The notes under the pieces are model-generated. The model was not told the origin of the DNA. It ran no database searches and worked only from the letters and a program-made list of their open reading frames with translations. From positions 1 to 44,413 of the forward strand of contig DKCU01000101.1 in the NCBI GenBank assembly GCA_002451555.1: a stretch of DNA of 44,413 bases. The letters run 5' to 3'. The position numbers and the translations under genes are program-made. The stretch is from Candidatus Segatella albertsiae (GTDB lineage Bacteria > Bacteroidota > Bacteroidia > Bacteroidales > Bacteroidaceae). Position 1 is the stretch's first letter. The number at the start of each line of letters is the position of its first letter. Of the stretch, positions 9,094 to 18,099 are shown in pieces.

Positions 9094-9125
9094 AATAATA
9101 TCCAACATATAAACTATCAATAATC

Positions 9126-11714
9126 ATGAAGATATCAAACAAGACAATAGGGTCAATGTTCCTTAGCGGAGCATTGACCGCCTTGGCAGTCATGCCCGTT
9201 AAGGCCGATGTCAAAATCGTGAGTTCAGCAGTCCATGAGGGCTTTGCTATCGCAACATTCCAGAAAGCTGTACCTGTGTATATTTCTCCATCTGAGGCTA
9301 TTGTGGTAAAAAAGGTTGCAAATATGTTCACGGAAGATGTGAACAGAGTGACAGGTGTCAAGCCCAGTCTCTACATGAGTAAGAAAGTAAATAGCAAGAA
9401 AGCGATTATCATAGGCACATTGGGCAGCAACACTTACATCGACAACTTAGTGAAACAGGGAAAGCTCAATGCCAAATCCATTCGTGGAGGTTGGGAACAA
9501 TATCTCATTCAGATTGTCAAGAATCCTTCCAAAAACATAGAAGAAGCTCTCATAATAGCGGGTAGCGACAAGAGAGGCACAGCTTATGGTACGCTTGCCA
9601 TTTCCGAAAAAATGGGAGTGTCACCTTTCTATTGGTGGTCGGACATCCCCGTGAAACATCAGGAAGAAATCTGGATATCTGGCACTGAGACTTCAAAGGC
9701 GCCATCCATTAAGTATCGCGGTTTCTTCATCAATGACGAAGACTGGGGATTGAAGCCATGGGCATCCCATAACTTCGAGAAAGAATTGGGCGACATCGGT
9801 CCAAAGACCTATGCCAAAGTATGCGAATTGATACTTCGTCTCAAAGGCAATATGTTGGGACCAGCCATGCATGAATGCACTGGTGCGTTTTATTCGCATC
9901 CAGAAAGCAAATTAGTAGCTGATTCGTTTGGCATCGTGATAACAACTTCGCATTGTGAACCACTGCTGATTAATACAGCCTCAAAATGGGAATGGAACAC
10001 AAAACGTGATGGTGAGTGGAATTATGCAGTGAACGCAAAGGGAGTACAAAAAAAATGGAATGACCGTCTGAAAATAGCATCTCCATACGATAACATCTAC
10101 ACCATGGGAATGCGTGGGTTGCACGACGCTGGATTGAGAGGAAACTTACCCATTGACAAACAAACGAACTTGATGAATCAAATCATCAAAGACCAACGGT
10201 CTCTTCTAACCCAAAACATCAAAAAGAACATCAAGGATATTCCTCAGATATACGTACCTTACAAGGAGGCGATGGATGTCTATGAAAATGGCTTGGAAGT
10301 TCCTGATGACATCACCTTGGTATGGGTGGATGACAACTACGGATACATGAAACGAGTAAGCAATCCCGAAGAGCAAAAGCGGAAAGGGCATTCTGGTGTT
10401 TACTATCACCTCTCGTATTTGGGAGCTCCACACGATTATCTTTGGCTCAACACGACTCCGCCTGTACTCATGTACGAGGAGCTGATGAAAGCCTACAATA
10501 CGGGGGCCGATCGTTATTGGCTGCTCAATGTGGGTGACATCAAGCCTATGGAATTGGGAATCAAGACTTTTTTTGATTTGGCATGGAACGTCAAAGACTA
10601 CAATATCCAAACCATCAACCATCATCAAAGTCAGTATCTTGGACAAATTTTTGGTCAAGCCTATACCCCTCGATTCCAAAGTATTCTTGACACATATTAT
10701 CGTCTTGCATGGAGTCGCAAGCCAGAATTCATGGGTTGGGAACGAGAATGGGACAGCAAGGAATTTACGGGATTGAAAGACACAGAATTTTCATTCCAAA
10801 ACTATACTGAAGCCCAAAGACGTCTTAGGGAATATGAGTTGCTATCAAATGACGTGAAATCATTGATGGACGAACTGCCAAAAGTTAGCCGTGATGCCTT
10901 CTTTGAAATTTTGGGTCATCCCGTTATGGCTTCTTACCAAATGAACCGCAAGTTCTTGATGGCTCAGCTTAATCACGAACAATTCAAAAAAGGCTACATC
11001 AAGCAAGCTAACTGGGCGGCACGCCAGTCACAGGCAGCATTTGATAGTATCGCATCCCTCAACAAACAATACAATTCTACAGCCAACGGCAAATGGAATG
11101 GTATGATGAACATGGCTCCAGCCTGGTGCTCTTTGTCACACAAAATGCCCAATCTAAATGTTTTAAATGAAGTCGGAGAATCCCCCATAGATTTGAGCGT
11201 GAAGGATGAGAACTTGGACAAATGCTATATAATAGACCTAAACCAATATAGTAAAAAAGTCGAGAAAAACGGCAACCCCATCCAACTGGTAGAAGGATTA
11301 GGTTATAATTGGAAGGTTGTTCAACTTGGCGTTCCAACAAGCAAAGGTGATGATGCGTCCAATATCAATAGTGATCGCATAGAATACAAGCTTCCTGCCA
11401 TAGATGCAGACCAAGTGGAACTAATCATCAACACAGTACCTTTCTTCCCTATTTACAAGGGAAAGTCCACAAAAATTGGTATATCAATTGATGGCTGTCA
11501 ACCGCAGATATTCGACAACAAATTTAAGGAATATGGCAAGTCATGGAAAAACCAGGTGTTAAGAAATGGAGCTATAGCACATTTTAAATTCGCTATTGAC
11601 AAGTCAAAACCGTCCCATACTTTGTCGCTTATATGTGGCGACGCAGGCATGATGATCCAGAAAGTCATTGTTAATTGGGGAGGATTAAAATCGTCTTATC
11701 TTGGTCCTTCCTAA
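9126..11714 (+). CDS. Glycoside hydrolase family 115 (alpha-glucuronidase type)
   Basis: GH115 enzymes remove glucuronic acid or 4-O-methyl-glucuronic acid from xylan, including internal branches, or from some gum polysaccharides. The 862-residue protein starts with a signal peptide (ends VMPVKA). Family segments follow: RGTAYGTLAISEKMGVSPFYWWSD near 155-175, a YRGFFINDEDWGLKPW stretch near 198-213, SFGIVITTSHCEPLL near 267-281, LVWVDDNYGYMKR near 400-412, and the C-terminal domain ending VNWGGLKSSYLGP. It is the only carbohydrate-active enzyme in the PUL. Signal peptide without lipobox suggests the periplasm. Substrate (glucuronoxylan or other uronate-decorated glycan) is not decided by sequence alone. 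Confidence 0.93.
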   Translation: MKISNKTIGSMFLSGALTALAVMPVKADVKIVSSAVHEGFAIATFQKAVPVYISPSEAIVVKKVANMFTEDVNRVTGVKPSLYMSKKVNSKKAIIIGTLGSNTYIDNLVKQGKLNAKSIRGGWEQYLIQIVKNPSKNIEEALIIAGSDKRGTAYGTLAISEKMGVSPFYWWSDIPVKHQEEIWISGTETSKAPSIKYRGFFINDEDWGLKPWASHNFEKELGDIGPKTYAKVCELILRLKGNMLGPAMHECTGAFYSHPESKLVADSFGIVITTSHCEPLLINTASKWEWNTKRDGEWNYAVNAKGVQKKWNDRLKIASPYDNIYTMGMRGLHDAGLRGNLPIDKQTNLMNQIIKDQRSLLTQNIKKNIKDIPQIYVPYKEAMDVYENGLEVPDDITLVWVDDNYGYMKRVSNPEEQKRKGHSGVYYHLSYLGAPHDYLWLNTTPPVLMYEELMKAYNTGADRYWLLNVGDIKPMELGIKTFFDLAWNVKDYNIQTINHHQSQYLGQIFGQAYTPRFQSILDTYYRLAWSRKPEFMGWEREWDSKEFTGLKDTEFSFQNYTEAQRRLREYELLSNDVKSLMDELPKVSRDAFFEILGHPVMASYQMNRKFLMAQLNHEQFKKGYIKQANWAARQSQAAFDSIASLNKQYNSTANGKWNGMMNMAPAWCSLSHKMPNLNVLNEVGESPIDLSVKDENLDKCYIIDLNQYSKKVEKNGNPIQLVEGLGYNWKVVQLGVPTSKGDDASNINSDRIEYKLPAIDADQVELIINTVPFFPIYKGKSTKIGISIDGCQPQIFDNKFKEYGKSWKNQVLRNGAIAHFKFAIDKSKPSHTLSLICGDAGMMIQKVIVNWGGLKSSYLGPS

Positions 11715-11741
11715 AAAATGCGTTAATAATATAAATTCTTG

Positions 11742-11795
11742 AAAAGCCCCAGCTGGCAAGACATACAGTATCTATCCAGTTGGGGCTTTTCTTTT
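11742..11795 (+). terminator. Terminator of the PUL (possibly bidirectional)
   Basis: AAAAGCCCCAGCTGG (11742-11756) pairs with CCAGTTGGGGCTTTT (11776-11790) across a 19-nt loop; one pair is G-U. The T-rich tail follows. A-rich sequence on the other side lets the same stem end the convergent metal-ATPase transcript. Confidence 0.85.
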
Positions 11796-11845
11796 CAAAC
11801 TTTTTTTTACAATACTACCTGACGGTCTCCCCAGATTATAAACTC

Positions 11846-13951
11846 TTATTCTTTCTTCAATGCTCGCATGGCATTGAGCACAGCCAATACCGTTACACCG
11901 ACATCAGCAAACACCGCCATCCACATGGTGCCAAGACCTATCGCAGCAAGGACGAGGACTGCCACTTTCACGCCGATGGCGAAGGTTACGTTCTCATGGG
12001 CGATATGGATGGTGCGACGAGCTATCTTGATGGCGAGTGCAATCTTCCTTGGCTCATCATCCATCAGTACTACATCAGCTGCCTCGATGGCAGCGTCACT
12101 GCCCAAGCCTCCCATGGCGATGCCGACATCGGCACGTTTCAACACAGGAGCATCGTTGATACCATCACCCACGTAAGCGAGAGACTTCCCATCGGACTTT
12201 TCTTTTAGCAATCTCTCCACTTCCGATACCTTATCCGTAGGCAGCAGTTCGGTGCTACATTCATCCAAGCCCAACTTACGAGCCACATCCTCGCCCACTT
12301 CACGGCGATCGCCTGTCAGCATCACAGTCTTCTCTACGCCTAAGTCCTTGAGCTGGGAGATAATCTCAACACTGCCTTCCTTAATTCTATCGTTGATGAC
12401 GATATGCCCCGCATACTTGCCGTCTATCGCTACATGGATGATGGTACCCACTTGGTTACAATCATGCCACTTGATGCCGATGCTCTCCATCATCTTCTTA
12501 TTGCCCACACAAACCATCTTACCGTTTACCCTGGCACGGATGCCGTGGCCAGCAATCTCCTCTACATCAGTTACCTCGCAACCATCCGTCGCCTCATTAG
12601 GGAAAGCTTGTCGAAGTGCCGCACCTATCGGATGAGTGGTGAAGTGCTCTGCATGGGCTGCCAAATGCAAAAGAATCTTTTCCTTGTCAGAATACTCGCC
12701 TTCATGAATCTTGCATTCTTCTGCATCATGATGGTTTTCTGCTTCCGCCCTACAGTCGTCGCCTACATGCACAGCCTCAACAGCAAACTCACCATGGGTG
12801 AGAGTTCCTGTCTTGTCGAACACCACGGTGCCTACCTTGGCAAGTGCATCCATATAATTACTTCCCTTGACGAGGATACCGCTGCGAGAAGCACCACCGA
12901 TACCGCCAAAGAACGTCAGCGGCACACTGATGACCAAGGCACAAGGACAAGACACCACCAAGAATATCAAGGCTCTGTTCAACCACAATGGGAAATTATC
13001 AACAAAGCTACCAGTACCCAACAATGATGTGGCAACACCAAGGGTGCCCAACAATGGTGGGATGACAGCCAAGGCGATGGCGGCAAAGACTACGATAGGA
13101 GTATAGACACGAGCGAAACGAGTGATGAAAGCCTCGCTCTTCGACTTGTTTTCGTCGGCGCTCTCCACCAAGCCGATAATCTTCGACACAGTACTGTCTC
13201 CGAAACTCTTGGTAGTACGTACCTTGATGACACCTGTCAGGTTGATGCAACCCGAGATGACCTCATCGCCCTCATTCAAATCACGAGGCACACTCTCGCC
13301 CGTCAACGCCAAGGTGTTCAATGCCGAGCTACCTTCTACTACCACACCATCGAGCGGTACTTTCTCACCAGGTTTTACCAAGATGGTCTCGCCCACTTCT
13401 ACGGTATCAGGAGAAACCACCTCCACCTTGCCTTCTCGCTCTACGTTAGCTACATCCGGGCGGATGTTCATCAGATGCGAGATACTGTCTCGGCTCTTTC
13501 CCTCTGCGTATCCCTCGAAGAGTTCACCCACTTGAAAGAAAAGCATCACGAAAACCGCCTCAGAAAATTCGGTGTCAGCCCCTGGAAAGAACCCAATGCA
13601 AAGAGCACCGATGGTAGCGATCGCCATCAAGAAGTCCTCATTGAACACGTCACCTTTGACTATACCCTCTACAGCCTCGCCCAAAGTCTCATGACCTATT
13701 AATAAATAAGGTATAAGATAGACGAGGAGCAACTGCCAGGTGGCTAAGTTGTAATTCTTCTCTACGAAGACTGCAGCTATCAACAATACGATGGTTACGG
13801 CGATGAGGAAAAGCTTTGATTTCAATCCTCCCTCCTCATGCTCATGTTCGTGATGGCATCCACAACCGCATCCATGATGCTCATGATGATGCTCATGATG
13901 ATGCTCTTCCGTAGAACAGCAACAACCATGATGATGTTTCATTTCTTCCAT
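11846..13951 (-). CDS. P1B-type heavy-metal-exporting ATPase (Zn/Cd/Co class)
   Basis: The 701-residue pump would export divalent metal from the cytosol with ATP. Visible signatures are TGES (217-220), the membrane CPC motif in SCPCAL (335-337), the phosphorylated Asp379 in DKTGTLTHG, the HP pair (440-441) and GDGINDAP near the C-terminus. In place of a ferredoxin-like metal-binding domain, the first 40 residues are a His/Cys-rich tail. A second His/Cys/Glu-rich insertion lies at about 399-420 just after the phosphorylation loop. CPC plus the HP motif points to the ZntA/CadA class, not to copper pumps, but the metal is inferred. A Fur-family gene lies 108 bp upstream in the same direction. 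The ATG at 13951 was taken; a second Met three codons later is possible. Confidence 0.9.
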   Translation of the reverse strand: MEEMKHHHGCCCSTEEHHHEHHHEHHGCGCGCHHEHEHEEGGLKSKLFLIAVTIVLLIAAVFVEKNYNLATWQLLLVYLIPYLLIGHETLGEAVEGIVKGDVFNEDFLMAIATIGALCIGFFPGADTEFSEAVFVMLFFQVGELFEGYAEGKSRDSISHLMNIRPDVANVEREGKVEVVSPDTVEVGETILVKPGEKVPLDGVVVEGSSALNTLALTGESVPRDLNEGDEVISGCINLTGVIKVRTTKSFGDSTVSKIIGLVESADENKSKSEAFITRFARVYTPIVVFAAIALAVIPPLLGTLGVATSLLGTGSFVDNFPLWLNRALIFLVVSCPCALVISVPLTFFGGIGGASRSGILVKGSNYMDALAKVGTVVFDKTGTLTHGEFAVEAVHVGDDCRAEAENHHDAEECKIHEGEYSDKEKILLHLAAHAEHFTTHPIGAALRQAFPNEATDGCEVTDVEEIAGHGIRARVNGKMVCVGNKKMMESIGIKWHDCNQVGTIIHVAIDGKYAGHIVINDRIKEGSVEIISQLKDLGVEKTVMLTGDRREVGEDVARKLGLDECSTELLPTDKVSEVERLLKEKSDGKSLAYVGDGINDAPVLKRADVGIAMGGLGSDAAIEAADVVLMDDEPRKIALAIKIARRTIHIAHENVTFAIGVKVAVLVLAAIGLGTMWMAVFADVGVTVLAVLNAMRALKKE

Positions 13952-13990
13952 AATTTTGCAATACTTTTAGTTTATATTCTTTTTCGACTG

Positions 13991-13998
13991 CAAAATTA
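13991..13998 (-). promoter_or_regulatory. -7 element of the metal-ATPase promoter
   Basis: TAATTTTG on the minus strand matches TAnnTTTG, about 40 bp upstream of the ATPase start codon. No good TTTG is found at -33; that position is covered by the dyad at 13999-14035. Confidence 0.45.
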
Positions 13999-14001
13999 CA
14001 A

Positions 14002-14034
14002 AAAGGCTTCTGCAACTTGGTTGCAAAAGCCTTT
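14002..14034. promoter_or_regulatory. 33-bp dyad: Fur-family operator and/or terminator of the fur-like gene
   Basis: The arms AAAGGCTTCTGCAAC (14002-14016) and GTTGCAAAAGCCTTT (14020-14034) are inverted copies with one mismatch around TTG. The core TGCAAC-N3-GTTGCA has the 15-bp dyad form of Fur/Zur-type boxes and covers the -33 region of the ATPase promoter. On the minus strand the stem is followed by TTTTTG, so it could equally be the intrinsic terminator of the upstream regulator. Both roles at once are possible. Confidence 0.55.
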
Positions 14035-14059
14035 CAACTTTCTTTTCCCATATCGACAC

Positions 14060-14473
14060 TTATCTGCAATCCGGGCAAATTCCCTTGATGACGAAAGACA
14101 CGGAATGAGGAAAGAATCCTTCGGGCAAGCTGAAGCTCGGAATATGAATGTCTTCCATACAAAACGAACGATGGCACGACTCGCAATAGAAGTGTATGTG
14201 ACCGTCGTGGTGATCGCACTTGCCTTCCTCCTCGCATACCTCATAATTGAGCACGCCCCGTCCATCCTCAAAGGAATGAACCACATCGTGCTCCAAGAAA
14301 AGCGTGAGGGTTCGGAAGATGCTCGACTTATCCATCGACACCATTTTCCGTTCTAGGTCTTTCAGGCTCTGCGGATTCGCCTCCCCTTCCAAAGTCTTCA
14401 AGACAAGGATGCGGTTGGCAGTAGGCTTGATACCCTTCGACTCCAATTTATTAATGACATCTTGCGTTTTCAT
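14060..14473 (-). CDS. Fur-family metal-responsive transcriptional regulator
   Basis: The 137-residue protein has the family winged helix at about 1-75 (IKPTANRILVLKTLEG, then a MDKSSIFRTLTLFLEHDVV recognition region) and a C-terminal metal domain. Two CxxC pairs, Cys97/Cys100 and Cys133/Cys136, form the structural zinc site of Fur and Zur proteins. The HDGHIHFYCESC stretch supplies regulatory metal ligands. Its position directly upstream of a zinc-type ATPase suggests a zinc or related divalent metal signal, though Fur, Zur and PerR cannot be separated safely by eye. It probably acts on the dyad at 14002-14034. It follows the DUF4252 gene by 59 bp on the same strand. Confidence 0.88.
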   Translation of the reverse strand: MKTQDVINKLESKGIKPTANRILVLKTLEGEANPQSLKDLERKMVSMDKSSIFRTLTLFLEHDVVHSFEDGRGVLNYEVCEEEGKCDHHDGHIHFYCESCHRSFCMEDIHIPSFSLPEGFFPHSVSFVIKGICPDCR

Positions 14474-14532
14474 TCTTGATTTTTCCTTCTTAGTCGAAAC
14501 ATTCTTCTAACATTAATTATCCGCCTCTTCCT

Positions 14533-15027
14533 TTATTTCGCTCCATCCAAGACCTTGGTTCCCTTCACTAAGTTCTGAATGTCATCCATGCCGATGTGAC
14601 CTTCTACCTGAATCATCGTACACTTGTCGTAGTCTGCCTTCACAAGCACAACCTCCGATAGGGTGTCCCCCTCCGATTTCACCAAGACACGGAAGCCATC
14701 GTAGGTACCATCCTTCATCACCAAAGGCTGATACTCCTCCTCATCGAAGTTGTTCACTTCCTTGTTGAATTTCTTCTTCACCTTGGTCTTGCAAGCATCA
14801 AGCGTGAGGATACGAACACTCGTCACCTTGTCAACCACCTTGCCCACTTCCTTGTCATACTTGGCAGCAGCCATCTTGGCAATCATCATCATAGCCGGAG
14901 AGACATAGGTATATTCCGCCTTGTCTTTGTCCTTATACTCATTGATCAAGTCTTTCGCCGACCTGGCCGAGAGGGTTTGCACCGCAAACACCATCATCAG
15001 CATCAACATCATTGCAATTTTCTTCAT
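14533..15027 (-). CDS. DUF4252-type secreted protein
   Basis: I start at the ATG at 15027, which opens a signal peptide of Met-rich hydrophobic residues (MKKIAMMLMLMMVFAVQTLSA). A start 13 codons upstream (15066) would add a polar leader and is less likely. The mature part, about 140 residues, carries alternating helices and strands (VTSVRILTLDACKTKVKKKF, DGFRVLVKSEGDTLSEVVLV) resembling the Bacteroidota DUF4252 family, whose function is unknown. The end, HIGMDDIQNLVKG, is also family-like. It lies 54 bp after mnmA and before the fur-like gene on the same strand. The neighbourhood gives no firm functional hint. Confidence 0.72.
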   Translation of the reverse strand: MKKIAMMLMLMMVFAVQTLSARSAKDLINEYKDKDKAEYTYVSPAMMMIAKMAAAKYDKEVGKVVDKVTSVRILTLDACKTKVKKKFNKEVNNFDEEEYQPLVMKDGTYDGFRVLVKSEGDTLSEVVLVKADYDKCTMIQVEGHIGMDDIQNLVKGTKVLDGAK

Positions 15028-15081
15028 ATCATTATTTTTAAATTTTGATATATTCCTATGTTTCAAATATATAGTCCAGAA

Positions 15082-16218
15082 TTACACTGTAATTTCACCA
15101 GAACCATAACAGCGATGGTGATTCTCATCATATACCACGCAGAATTGTCCAGGAGCTACCCCATGAATTGCTTCCTCAGAATGAATCATCCACCTGCCGT
15201 TCTCCATTTTTTCGATAGTTGCCGGATGATACTCAGGGGTATGACGAATCTTAAATGTCACCTTCCGCATAGGAATTTCCTTGGTCAAGAAATGGAAGTC
15301 TTGAAGAGGAAAGTCTTTTTTATAGGCGGTCTGAGGGTCATACCCATGACTGACATAGAGGATATTATTCTCTACATCCTTTTTGATGACAAACCAAGGT
15401 CCGCCGCCAAAACCCAGTCCCTTGCGCTGACCGATGGTATGGAACCACAATCCTTTGTGCTCACCGATTCGCTTACCAGTCTCAAGTTCTATCACATCAC
15501 CAGGATTCTCACCCAAATAGCGGCGGATATAATCATTATAGTTGATTTGTCCCAAGAAACAGATGCCCTGGCTGTCCTTTCGCTTGGCATTGACGAGATG
15601 CTCCTCGTCGGCAATCTCCCGCACCTCGTTCTTGATATGGTGCCCAATTGGGAAAACGGCCTTCTTCAACTGCCAGCTCTCTATCTGCGCCAAGAAGTCG
15701 GTCTGGTCTTTCACTGGGTCAGGACTTGTAACAAGCCATTTGTCGCCATTCTCATCCGTCTCTGTCTGAGCATAGTGACCAGTGGCGATAAGGTCATAGT
15801 TGTACCCCATCTTCTCATCGAAGGCACCGAACTTAATCAGACGATTGCACATCACATCAGGATTAGGCGTAAACCCAGCCTTCACCTTGTCCATCGTATA
15901 GCGAGTCACCTCGCTCCAATATTCCTTGTGACAGTCAATGACCTGCAACTTGCAGCCATACTTACGGGCTACAGCTGTCGCCATCTCCAAGTCTTCTTCG
16001 GAAGAGCAATCCCATTCCTCCTTCTCCTCAGGTCCAATCTTAATGTAGAAGCAGTCAGGATGCAAACCCAGACGAGCAAATTCCCAGACCACCACCGAAC
16101 TATCGACACCGCCAGAAAGCAGCACGGCAATTCTCTTGTTCTTGACCTCAGCCAAAAACGCCATCTCATTTTTCTCCAACTCTTTTTCTCTTGGAGTATC
16201 TATCTCATTATACATCAT
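15082..16218 (-). CDS. mnmA: tRNA-specific 2-thiouridylase MnmA
   Basis: MnmA makes the 2-thio group of wobble U34 in tRNAs for Lys, Glu and Gln, using ATP and sulfur delivered by a relay. The 378-residue protein has the ATP-binding PP-loop SGGVDSS at 35-41. Catalytic Cys124 sits in NPDVMCNRLIKF, and Cys220 in SQGICFLG. The family strings WFHTIGQRKGLGFGGGPWFV and HGVAPGQFCVVY lie in the C-terminal half. The first 25 residues (MMYNEIDTPREKELEKNEM) are an unconserved extension, so an internal Met at residue 19 could be the true start. A divergent transporter gene starts 140 bp away. Confidence 0.94.
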   Translation of the reverse strand: MMYNEIDTPREKELEKNEMAFLAEVKNKRIAVLLSGGVDSSVVVWEFARLGLHPDCFYIKIGPEEKEEWDCSSEEDLEMATAVARKYGCKLQVIDCHKEYWSEVTRYTMDKVKAGFTPNPDVMCNRLIKFGAFDEKMGYNYDLIATGHYAQTETDENGDKWLVTSPDPVKDQTDFLAQIESWQLKKAVFPIGHHIKNEVREIADEEHLVNAKRKDSQGICFLGQINYNDYIRRYLGENPGDVIELETGKRIGEHKGLWFHTIGQRKGLGFGGGPWFVIKKDVENNILYVSHGYDPQTAYKKDFPLQDFHFLTKEIPMRKVTFKIRHTPEYHPATIEKMENGRWMIHSEEAIHGVAPGQFCVVYDENHHRCYGSGEITV

Positions 16219-16270
16219 TTTACACCTCTTTTTATATATTATATCCTATCAAAAATCAAATTCTTGCGTG

Positions 16271-16278
16271 CAAAAATA
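16271..16278 (-). promoter_or_regulatory. Possible -7 element for mnmA
   Basis: TATTTTTG on the minus strand matches TAnnTTTG, 53 bp from the mnmA ATG. No -33 match is seen at the right spacing. Confidence 0.35.
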
Positions 16279-16321
16279 CAAAAAAAGCATGAGACAGCCA
16301 CCATAATCGGAAAAAAGTTAC

Positions 16322-16329
16322 TACCTTTG
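16322..16329 (+). promoter_or_regulatory. -7 element for the AspT/YidE-type transporter operon
   Basis: TACCTTTG followed by CA is the most common Bacteroidota form. It gives a leader of about 25 nt before the ATG at 16359. The -33 region is not a clear match. Confidence 0.6.
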
Positions 16330-16358
16330 CACCCGAAATTTCAAAATTACTAGTAGTT

Positions 16359-18047
16359 ATGGATATCTTAAGAAACCTATTTTACGGCTTTCCCGATCTA
16401 TGGGGAGGCGGTGTAGCCCATTCCGTAATGATTTTAGCGTTAGTGATTACATTGGGCTTGAGTCTAGGCAAAATCAAAGTAAAAGGAGTTTCCCTCGGAT
16501 TAGCGTGGATACTCTTCATCGGCCTCATCTTTGGCCATTTTTCTCTCAATCTCGACGAGCATTTGCTCCACTTCCTCAAGGAGTTTGGCTTGATTCTCTT
16601 CGTATATTCCATCGGTTTGGAAGTAGGACCAAGTTTCTTCTCCTCTTTCAAGAATGGTGGCAAGAGCCTCAACCTGCTCAGCATCATCGTCATTGCCCTG
16701 AGTATCATCACAACTCTCGGCATTTACTCCATCTCAGGTACTTCCATTACTTCGATGGCAGGTATTCTCTCTGGTGCTGTAACCAACACCCCGGGACTGG
16801 GTGCTGCCCAACAAGCATTCAGTGACCTTCGTCATATCGATGCTCCATCCATTGCCGCCGGCTATGCCATCGCCTATCCAATGGGTGTGCTGGGCGTCAT
16901 ACTTTCCTTCGTCATCTTAAGATTCGCTCTCCGTATTGACAAGAGCGAGGAGGAAGCACAAGCAAAACGTGGATTCGGACACTTGGAACAGATGACCCTC
17001 AACACGTTCTCTGTCAAGATCACCAACAAGATGATTTTTGGAGATACCGTCAAGGAAGTGCGCCACATCTTGAATCGTGACTTCATGATCTCGCAAATCC
17101 ATCGCGCTGAAGGAAATAGCCAAAAGGAGATGGTCAATGGACAGACTATACTCAACGAGGGAGATGTCGTATATGTGGTAGCACATCCATCTGTACAGGA
17201 ACCTCTCATCGCCCTCTTCGGCGAGAAGGTTGATATGGCGTGGGAGGAATTCGGCAACGAGCTTATCACCCGACGAATCCTTGTCACCAAGCCCGGCATC
17301 AACGGCAAGACCATCTCTCAGATGCAAATCCGTTCTAACCTTGGCACCAACATCACCCGCGTCAACCGTGCCGGTGTCGATTTGATTGCCACTCCTGATT
17401 TGAAACTTCAGTTGGGCGACCGTGTCACAGTAGTGGGCACAGAACTTGCCATCAGCCATACTGAGAAGGTATTGGGTAACCAGATGAAACGCCTCAACTA
17501 CCCTAATTTGATACCAATTTTCTTAGGCATCATGCTAGGTTGTATCGTGGCAAACATACCTTTCTTCATCCCAGGCATCAACGAGAACTTACGTCTCGGA
17601 TTGACAGGTGGTCCTTTGGTTGTAGCCATCCTCATCGGTTACTTTGGTCCTAAGCACAACCTCGTCACCTATAACACCATTTCAGCCAACCTCATGTTAA
17701 GAGAAATAGGCATCTGCATTTTCTTGGCATGTGTTGGATTGGGAACAGGAGAGCAGTTCATCGAGACCGTGGCTACCGAAAAAGGAATGATTTGGATACT
17801 CTACGGTATCGCCATCACCATGGTGCCAATTATCTTGGGTGGCATCATCGGTAGATTTGCCTTCCACATTAATTACTTCACGTTGCTCGGTGTATTGGCA
17901 GGTGCCAACACCAATCCATCAGCCTTAGCCTATGTAAGAGACCAGACATCGGCTGATGCACCTACAGTAGGTTACGCAAACGTCTATCCATTCGCCATGT
18001 TCCTACGCATCGTGACCATACAGATTATTATTTTCGTATTTGGATAA
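16359..18047 (+). CDS. AspT/YidE/YbjL-type transporter with two TrkA-C domains
   Basis: The 562-residue inner-membrane protein has the duplicated layout of the aspartate:alanine exchanger family: about five helices (1-190) with SGAVTNTPGLGAAQQA near 145-160, then two TrkA-C-like cytosolic domains at about 205-370 (INGKTISQMQIRSNLGTNIT; GDVVYVVAHPSVQEPL), then a second helical half with the mirrored motif GVLAGANTNPSALAYVRD near 513-530. The substrate is unknown; family members move amino or organic acids. It has a promoter close upstream, is divergent from mnmA and is followed after 52 bp by the ThrE-type gene, so the two may form an export operon. Confidence 0.88.
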   Translation: MDILRNLFYGFPDLWGGGVAHSVMILALVITLGLSLGKIKVKGVSLGLAWILFIGLIFGHFSLNLDEHLLHFLKEFGLILFVYSIGLEVGPSFFSSFKNGGKSLNLLSIIVIALSIITTLGIYSISGTSITSMAGILSGAVTNTPGLGAAQQAFSDLRHIDAPSIAAGYAIAYPMGVLGVILSFVILRFALRIDKSEEEAQAKRGFGHLEQMTLNTFSVKITNKMIFGDTVKEVRHILNRDFMISQIHRAEGNSQKEMVNGQTILNEGDVVYVVAHPSVQEPLIALFGEKVDMAWEEFGNELITRRILVTKPGINGKTISQMQIRSNLGTNITRVNRAGVDLIATPDLKLQLGDRVTVVGTELAISHTEKVLGNQMKRLNYPNLIPIFLGIMLGCIVANIPFFIPGINENLRLGLTGGPLVVAILIGYFGPKHNLVTYNTISANLMLREIGICIFLACVGLGTGEQFIETVATEKGMIWILYGIAITMVPIILGGIIGRFAFHINYFTLLGVLAGANTNPSALAYVRDQTSADAPTVGYANVYPFAMFLRIVTIQIIIFVFG

Positions 18048-18099
18048 GACTATATAAAATATTAAAAGATTATTTAAGGATAAAACAAAAACATTATTC

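Noticed and set aside
15058..16353. 431-codon open frame on the plus strand opposite mnmA
   Set aside because: It lies antisense to a clear MnmA with all catalytic residues, resembles no family and lacks a promoter.
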